From Garcia nutans (lineage: Eukaryota; Streptophyta; Magnoliopsida; Malpighiales; Euphorbiaceae), in NCBI GenBank assembly GCA_947685225.1, contig CANTUV010000053.1, forward strand, positions 9,037,501-9,101,500: a DNA stretch of 64,000 nt, given 5' to 3'. Positions 56,619 to 64,000 of this stretch are shown one piece after another. The position numbers and the translations under genes are program-made. The notes under the pieces are model-generated. The model worked only from the letters and a program-made list of their open reading frames with translations. It was not told the DNA's origin and did not search any database. Within the stretch, counting starts at the first letter, position 1, and each line of letters opens with the position of its first letter.

Positions 56619-59086
56619 TGTAATATCCTCATTTATGCCCTAGAAGTTTTGCATGTTGTTGTTGTTGTTGTTATTGGATTGTTGGTTTAAATTGAGAAAG
56701 AAAAGTATAAGTGTTTTGGGAAAGAATTTAGGGTTTAGAGATAAGTTTATATGTTGTGTATATTGTGATATATATAACATATAAAATGGTCAAAGGGAGA
56801 GTCAAAGTGTTGGTTAGTGGAAGAAGATATTTTCTTGTTGAGTGTGAAAGTTCATATATGGGCTCATATAAGACAAAAGGTTAGTTATATGGTTAAGGGC
56901 CTTGAGGTAATTTACTTTTGGAAATTTTGTGGTGGAGATTAAAAGGAAGATTGACTTTGTGATTCTTGATCATTTTCTCTTCCTCTTGATGGTAGTGGCC
57001 GGCTCTCCATTAGCAAAAGGGAAGGAGAAGTGTTCTTGATAGTAAGATCAAGATTGAAGGGAGAATTGAAGAATCAAGTTGAAGATTTGTGGAATTTCTT
57101 CACTTTAGGTAAGTAATTTCTTGTGTTCTTTTATTAATTTGGAAATTGTGGTTAAGGTGTATTGAGAATTGTTGAGATGATTATTTAGTGTGTTGATGTG
57201 TGTTTATAAGTGTTAGAGTTGATTGTAAGTTAAAAATTGGAGGTTGTGTTGGTTTGGTTGTGATTATGGAAAAATAAGTGAAGATTGATAGTGGAAATCA
57301 AGAGTAGAGTTTGAGTTAGGGTTTTGAGATGGTGTTTGTTTAATTGTGATATTAAGGTGTTTTAAAGTGATTATTGTAATGAATATGTATTTAGAACATT
57401 GATGATGTTCATTTGAAGCATGTGGTATGATGTATATTGAGTTTTAATGCATTTGGAAGAGAGTTGGTTACAATTAGGGTTTTGGTTTTGGGAGACACGG
57501 CCAAAGGCCATGTGAGACACGGCCAAGTCATATGATTTTGGACGTGTTGGATTAATTTTTGGGTGACACAGCCGTGTCCCTAAGCCGTGTTTGCTACTGC
57601 CAAAGTTGAATTGAGAGACACGGCCACAAGCTTGGCCGTGTCCCTCATGTGTGCTGCCCGTGTCCATCAAATGAGTTGGTTAGGGTTTTGTTTCTTTATT
57701 CTTTTTGCATTGTTTTGGTTCTACAAAGGTGGGTTGGTTCTTAAACCTAACCCTAAACACTTTAAACACACTTGAATCAATGAATGAACTAATCAAATGC
57801 ATATGGAAGATCCTAAAGCTATGAATCATATAAGTTGTTCTTTGCCCTAATTGCATTGTTGAGATTTAAACAAGGTTATGTTATGCATTGTGAAAGGTAT
57901 TGTATTTTATGAGTAATGTACCTTGAAATGTTGTATCAAAGATGAAATGATAATTCAAATAAGATATGATATGAGACAATGCCATTGTGTTTGGCTATGA
58001 TGATAATATTAAGAGAATGAAGGCATGTTTGCCTAAATGTTGATGAGAATTGAGAATGGAAATGATAATTGATATGTAAATGAATTGTGTGGCTAATGTG
58101 TTATTCCATTTTCAGAGTATGTTATTGGTGGCATGCCTAATGATAGTAACAATCTCTTGAAGTTAGGTTGGATTGAATCCTTGAAGCCTAATTGAGATGT
58201 TACCACCCTTGAAGCTAGGTTGGGTTAGTTCTTGAAGCCAAGTTGGGTAGAAGCTTAGCATGCTTTGCTCCCCTTGAAGCTTGGTTGAACTTAATCCTTG
58301 AAGCCTAGTTGGGTCTATGATATTGATATTGATAAATGTGATGATAGAACCAAAACATTAACTCTGAAAATTGAATGGCATATTAGTGTGTCTTGGGCCC
58401 ATGCTTGTCTATGGTTAATGTGAGTCATGAATGATGTTTGTTTTGCTTTGTATTGATGATTAAATGAATACTAATGAGGTATATGAAAAGATAATAAAAT
58501 GTGATATGTAATGTGAAAGTATATTGTTAATTTTGCATATATGATGTTACATATATATTATGGTTTGAGAAATGACATTGCATTGCACGAAGTCATATCA
58601 TTAGCATGATTATCTTACTAAGCCCTTGGCTTAGCGCGATAGTGTTTAATCGCGCAGGTGATAGAACTGTTAGAATCGAACCCGAGAGCTCTTCGAGACC
58701 GAGTGAGGGTAGACATTGAAGAGTTGATTTTGGAGACTTAAAGATCAAAGGGGATTTGCCAATCATGTATAACTCTTTTTATATTTTGTAAAGTATTGAT
58801 TAAATGTACATAATTGTATATTTGTAAATATGGAATTAAGTGTTTTCAAATATGTAAATATTTTATGACTTCCGCTGTGAAATAACTATATGTATGTATA
58901 TATATATCTAATGTGTTTTATTTTAAAAGTAAATGATCTACTTTTCTATATTATATAATGATAATAGTATTGTATCTATTTAAATGTTTTGAATGTTGAA
59001 GAAAACCGTAGCATCCCTATGTTTGGTGCACTTATGCTACATGGTTGTAGTTGTAGTGTGTGTGCATTGGATGTGGGGGTGTTACA
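56619..59086 (+). mobile_element. Solo LTR, 2468 bp, TSD GAAGT
   Basis: It starts TGTAATATCCTC and ends GGGGGTGTTACA, with GAAGT perfect at 56614-56618 and 59087-59091. It was inserted in the F interior, so it is younger than F. Same family as the solo LTR at 36179-38615. It contains a splice-donor-like site at 57107, GACACGGCC motifs at 57493-57665 and the double hairpin at 58618-58655. Confidence 0.95.
58618..58655 (+). other. Double-hairpin motif, LTR copy
   Basis: CTAAGCC-CTT-GGCTTAG, then GCGCGAT/ATCGCGC with an 8-nt loop. The 3-nt loop differs from the D and G copies while the stem is the same. Confidence 0.7.
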
Positions 59087-61250
59087 GAAGTATATTAAAT
59101 GCTTTTAAGGACGAAAGTGAAAGAGATGTCACATTGGGAATGTGACTAAGATGGATGTGAAGTGCTATTATAGTCAGAATATATATATATATATGTGTGT
59201 TGTGTGAATAAATACTTTATATCATATTGGAAGAATGAAAATGATAGTGTTTAAAAGAAAGTGATAAACATTAAATTTGTATTGAATGTATGAAAAAGGA
59301 AAATAAAATAAGAGTATATAATTAAGTGTGTATATGTATATGATATGTGAACTAAGTTTTTCAATATGAATGAAATTATGATAAAAAAAAATGTGAATCA
59401 TATTATGAAGGTGACCTATGAATATGTATGTGGAATAATTATAAAATTAGTGATATGGAAACGATGTTGTATGTATTAGTGGATCTAAGAGAGATTAGGT
59501 CTTGAACTGTGTAAAGCTAGATGGATTATGTGATGGAAGTGAGAATGGAATGGACTTGAGTAATATTGGACAGTGGAAATTGTTATAGTGAGTATTGAAC
59601 TTGATGATCATATGATATTTAGAGTCCCAAAGTATTCACAGATGGAAAGTTCTATGTAATTATACATTATAAGAGATTGTAAATGGATTAGAAATGAAGT
59701 GACGAATAGAAATTGTATGGGAACTGTATATGATTGAATATGTATATAGTAATATTGTTGAAACATGAATTAAGTGGATAAAGATTATATAATCGAGTGT
59801 AAATTGGTTTGAAACGGAGTTGGAATGTGTTAATTTCTGATATAGTAAACGGAGTTGGTAAAGAAGGAATATGTAATTCTTGAGTTATACCTTAGCCTTG
59901 TATTTGTAAAGATTGAGAATAAATTATAAAGGAACAGTATTGATTTGAAAATTCCAGGCTTGAATATTAATCTCTTAAAGCCATGTGTGTTGTTCAGTAT
60001 ATTTGAACGGTTAATTTGTTATCCATGGTTTTGGGTCTTAGATAAAATGATTGTAATACAGATTTGGTGAGATTGAAAATTTTGTTTGAAAAGTAGAGTT
60101 AAAAGTTATGATGGATGAAGTTGCACCTTAACATTTTATGTTAAGAATTTGGTTATAATTATGAAGATAAAGGGAGAAATTATAAAATATGACTGAAAGT
60201 TATACTGAATATGTTTATGGTATGTAATGAATAAATGAATGAACTTGAGGTTTAAGTGAATGAACTATAGATAGTAAATATGGTATAAACATTTTTATGA
60301 GAATTGGTGGGAATTATACTAAGATAATTTGAAGTGATTTGTTATCATGATAATTTGGCTGAATATGAATCGGAAGAGATCAGGAATTGTATATAAGTTT
60401 GCCCTAATGGAATTAGGTTATATATATACATATATGAATATTGTAAAATTTCATGATAAGTTTAAATAAATTAATTGTTGGTTGGAATTGAACAAGATTG
60501 GAACGTGGGTATATTGTGACAGATAGATCAATTGATTTGGATTTGGCTAAGATTATGAATCATTATCGAGATTTAATGTGTATAGTTGTACTAAGAGTGT
60601 AATTATTTACATGATAATGGATATGATGTAAAATGTTAAAGTGTGAATGGACCTGAACGAATGGAGTTTTAGTAGTTATAAATCATGACAAAAAGGGAAA
60701 AGATTGGTTATTTATAAAATAAAGTGAAAGGTAATGTATTAATATGTAAGTTAAGCGAAAAGCATGCTAAAGAATTAACTCCATTTGTGAAAAATAAGGA
60801 TCTTGTTATCCTTTGAGGTTTGATAAATGTCTATTTAAACAGTGATTGTAATGTCAGGATAATTAATGCTAAGATACAAACCAATGATTTTTAAGGTTAA
60901 AGTTAAGAGAGTAATTACAAAAAGGTGAATGAACAAAATATATTGAATATAAAGATTGGATGAAGTATAAGTGTACTATAAAATGATATGATTCTTGTAT
61001 AAAGACATTAATAGGAAATATAATGAGTTCTTTTGAATGTTTGATCAAGGAAGTAATGAGATATATAAACATGTAGAATGATGAGTTATGGAAGTTAAAG
61101 AAGGTGGTTGATTCTAAAGGGGAGAGTTGAAGTTATATGATTTGATGACATAATAACTTAAGCATATAATTAACTTCATATGGAAGTTAAGATAGTATTT
61201 TGTTAAGAATGAATTGATACGGTACTGATAATTTTGAGGACGAAATTATT

Positions 61251-61265
61251 TAAGGGGGAGAGAAT
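61251..61265 (+). promoter_or_regulatory. Polypurine tract of element F
   Basis: TAAGGGGGAGAGAAT directly before the 3' LTR. Confidence 0.88.
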
Positions 61266-62752
61266 TGTAATATCCCAATGTATGCCCTAGAAGTTTTGAA
61301 TATTATTGTTGTTTTAGTTGGATTGAATGTATATGTTAATTTGAAAGAGAAAAGAATTTTTAAAGGAAGTGTATATGTTGCATATATGGTAGTATAAATA
61401 ACATATACATAAGTCAAGATGGATGGTCAATGCAAGAGGATATTTATTTGTGATATGTGAAATTACTTAAATGGGCATATAAGTGAAAGAAGCTAAGGTA
61501 AATGGTTAAGGGCATTTAGGTAATTGCTTGGTTAGAATTGCTTGGTGGAGATATAAAGAAGAAGAGAAGTTTGACTTGTCATTATTTTCTTCTCTTCTCA
61601 TTTGGTGTGGCCGGCTATCAAAGGAAAGGGAGAGGAAGAGAGGTGTTCTAAGTTCTAAACATCAAATTGAAGGGAGAATCAAAGGATTAAGTTGGAGATT
61701 TGTGAAATTTCTTCAATTTAGGTAAGTACTCTCTTGTTTTCCTTTGTTATTTGTGAAGTTCTGTTTGAGGTGAGTTATGATCTGTTGTTATTATGATTAA
61801 GTGTGTTTGAGATGTGTTTATAAGTGTTGAAATTGATTGTAAGTTAAAAAGTTAAATTGGTGTTGGTTTTGGTTTGAAAATGGTAAGTTAAGTGGATGTT
61901 GATATTGAAAGAATAAGAATGATGTTGGTTTTAGGGTTTTGAAGTGGTATGTGTTTAAATGTATTGTTAATGTGATTATTGTGATGAACATGTAAAATAA
62001 GTGTTAAAGACATTGATTATATCCATTTGAATAAGGTTATGTTGTGTATAATGTGCTTTAATTCAATTAAAAGAGATTTGGCCATGTTTAGGGCTTTTGT
62101 TCATGAGAGACACGGCCAAACTAAGGAAGAGACACGGCCAAAACTAAGGAAGAGACACGGCCAAAACTAAAGATTTTTGGGAGACACGGCCAAGTTTAAG
62201 GAAATTTGGCCGTGTTGGATGATTTTTGGAGAGACACAGCCACTGGCTTGGCCGTGTCCCTTGCCCATGTTTGCCACTGCCTGATTTTTGTTGAGAGACA
62301 CGGCCGTGTCCCTTGCCCGTGTCTGCCTCGGTTGATTTGGTGTTGAGAGACACAGCCACAAGCTTGGCCGTGTCCCTTGAGTGTGTTGGCTACTGTGATG
62401 GTTCTTTGCTCCTCTTGCATTGTTGAGAATGAACATACATTTGATGATGAATATGATACTATATGAACAATGTTATGTTATATACATTGTGAATCTTGTG
62501 AATGGTAATGTGTTATATGAATAATATACTTCATAATGTTACATCAATGATGCTATATGTAAAATATGAAGGATATGATGAGGTAAATGATTATGTATAG
62601 CTTGATAGGAGTGGTTCTTGAGGTAAGTATAAACCCTAATTCACATTATTGCATATCAATAATATTATGTTTGGCATAATATGAGCTTTATGAAATGTGT
62701 ATTGAGATAATTGAAGTATATTTGCTTGGATGATAATGTTCAATGTAATTGA
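61266..62752 (+). mobile_element. 3' LTR of element F, F-type part
   Basis: It matches 52648-54134 at a constant offset of 8618 bp, with about six substitutions seen. It includes the GACACGGCC cluster (62105-62385) and the first splice-donor-like site. At about 62752 it switches to another LTR type. Confidence 0.93.
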
Positions 62753-63899
62753 TCATGTGTAGAGTCTGCCCTAGTTGGTTCTTATTCATATTATCTCATG
62801 TGTATCATTCCTTTTGAATTAGGTTGTGAAGAGGTTGAGTTGCCCTAACCTAAGTGTTGAGAATTCTTGGAAGAGGAAATGTATAGGTTAGTGTGAGTTG
62901 CTCTTGAGGTAAGTACAAACTTACATGGTTGCATTCATTTACATGATTTTGAGACTTAACACATTTGGTTATAAATGTGTTAAGTAATCTACTATATTGT
63001 TATTACTATTTGACTAATGTTATGATTTGTATAATGTGAAAGATATGATGATCATTCAAAAAGGTATGTGCAATGCAATTGGTTATGATGAATACTTTAA
63101 TGATGAATTGCTTTAATGTGAATTGTGATATGATGAGATGTGATGCCATTGTGGTTGGCTATAATGATTCAAATGAAATAAGTGAGGCATGTTTGCCTAG
63201 ATGATGATGAATTTAAAATGAGTGTCCAATGCAATTGGTTATGTATACTCTACTGATGAGATGTGAAGCCATTGTTGTTGGTTATAATGATGCAAATGAG
63301 ATGATTGAGGCATGGATGCCTAAATGATGATAAGAAAATGAGAATGAAATTGATAATGAAATAATGAATGAATTGTGTGTCTAATATGTTATTCCATTTT
63401 CAAAGTTTTGTTGTTGGTGGCATGCATAATAGTAACAATCACTTGAAGCTAGGTTGGGCTTGATCCTTGAAGTAAAGTTGGGTTGAAGTATAGCTTGCTT
63501 AACTCCCCTTGAAGCTTGGTCCTATTTAAGATGTTACAACCCTTGAAGGTAGGTTGGGTTTGGTTCTTGAAGCCAAGTTGGGTTGATACTTAGCATGCTT
63601 TGTTCCCCTTGAAGCTTGGTTGAGCCTAATCCTTGAAGCCTAGTTGGGATAATGATAATGATAAATGTGATAATTGAACCAAAACATTAACTCTGAAAGT
63701 TGAATGGCATATTAGTATCTTTTGGGCCCATGCTTTTCTTTGTTAAAATGTGATTCATGAATGGTGAAACAAATGAATGATGAGATTAAATGTAAGACTT
63801 TGAAATATGATATTCTTATGTATTGTTTATAATATTTGAAATGTGTGACATTGGCATTGCATTGAAGCATTTTGTTATTGTGGTTTGTACCACTAAGCC
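62753..63899 (+). mobile_element. 3' LTR of element F, foreign (C/G-type) part
   Basis: From GATCATGTGTAGAGTCTGCC onward the sequence follows LTR C (28605-, 34314-) and then LTR G (49512-50255), not F's 5' LTR. Near 63175-63895 it is almost the same as G. It ends in CACTAAGCC, in the first arm of the double hairpin, where another LTR has inserted. Confidence 0.88.
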
Positions 63900-64000
63900 T
63901 ATAACACCCCGATACCCTATATAAGTACTGTACATATACCTAGTATTCATACAGTAAGTATATAAAGTATAAGGATGCCACTTGTTGTTACCTTTTAAAA
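63900..64000 (-). mobile_element. Start of a further minus-oriented LTR
   Basis: TATAACACCCCGATACC and the following bases are the reverse complement of an F-type LTR end (compare 55425-55494), with A in place of the usual G at position two. It runs off the window. The five bases before it are AAGCC (63895-63899). Confidence 0.8.

Larger units (their letters stand above)
55495..61265 (+). mobile_element. Internal region of non-coding LTR element F (LARD-like)
   Basis: Once the solo LTR at 56619-59086 is set aside, about 3.3 kb of AT-rich sequence remains with a PBS at one end and a PPT at the other. No frame resembles gag or pol. The ends are shared with E in opposite orientation, and matching words recur in between, such as GGTCTAGAACTG-like and AGATAGATCAATTGAT segments. 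F is the younger element by its near-identical LTRs. Confidence 0.82.

Noticed and set aside
52910..61725. Identical 65-codon frames at 52910-53107 and 61528-61725
   Set aside because: They lie at the same place in the two LTRs of element F; identity reflects recent LTR duplication, not a conserved gene.

Overview
This window is transposable-element sequence from a flowering plant nuclear genome, most likely a eudicot; I would not go further. It holds no intact host gene, tRNA, rRNA or CRISPR. The evidence is two Ty3/gypsy lineages typical of plants (Tekay/Del chromoviruses with a chromodomain; Tat/Retand-like elements with a second RNase H and an antisense ORF), a CACTA DNA transposon carrying pieces of plant genes (CSLC, chloroplast NDHL, RPN1, TruB-like), LTRs opening TGTAA and closing TTACA, and AT-rich spacers.

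Layout. 1-9113: remnants of Tat elements on the minus strand: a partial LTR, a protease stub, a broken gag, a tRNA-Arg-type primer-binding site, an old LTR, a plus-strand spliced antisense gene, and a second LTR (6911-9113). 9114-17263: the 3' half of a large Tat element (A): a 67-bp tandem repeat array, a plus-strand antisense gene region, integrase, archaeal-type RNase H and the RT-linked RNase H, split by a solo LTR (13337-16358). 17264-27392: Tekay element B (minus) inserted into A, with both LTRs and a damaged gag-pol containing an 860-bp tandem duplication. 27393-35520: LTR C (plus) inserted into B's 5' LTR and itself hit by a 5.68-kb CACTA element (28631-34313). 35521-41565: Tekay element D (plus), whose 5' LTR is interrupted by a solo LTR (36179-38615) and whose gag is cut by element E. 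41566-49511: non-coding element E (minus). 49512-52647: element G (plus), joined to E at an inverted junction and cut in pol by F. 52648-63899: non-coding element F (plus), containing another solo LTR (56619-59086) and ending in a chimeric 3' LTR. 63900-64000: start of one more minus-strand LTR.

How it fits together. Insertions are nested at least five deep (A, then B, C, D, E). Three solo LTRs show perfect 5-bp target duplications and the CACTA element a 3-bp one. Every coding element seen is broken by nonsense changes, frameshifts, deletion or truncation. E and F lack coding capacity but keep the primer-binding site and polypurine tract of the Tekay elements, so they probably relied on Tekay proteins. 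The most promising unexplained signals are a conserved pair of short hairpins in almost every Tekay-type LTR, clusters of the GACACGGCC palindromic motif shared by unrelated element families, conserved splice-donor-like sites inside the LTRs, telobox clusters and large palindromes in the Tat LTRs, and the multi-gene capture by the CACTA element. All comparisons were made by eye; no alignment or database search was run.
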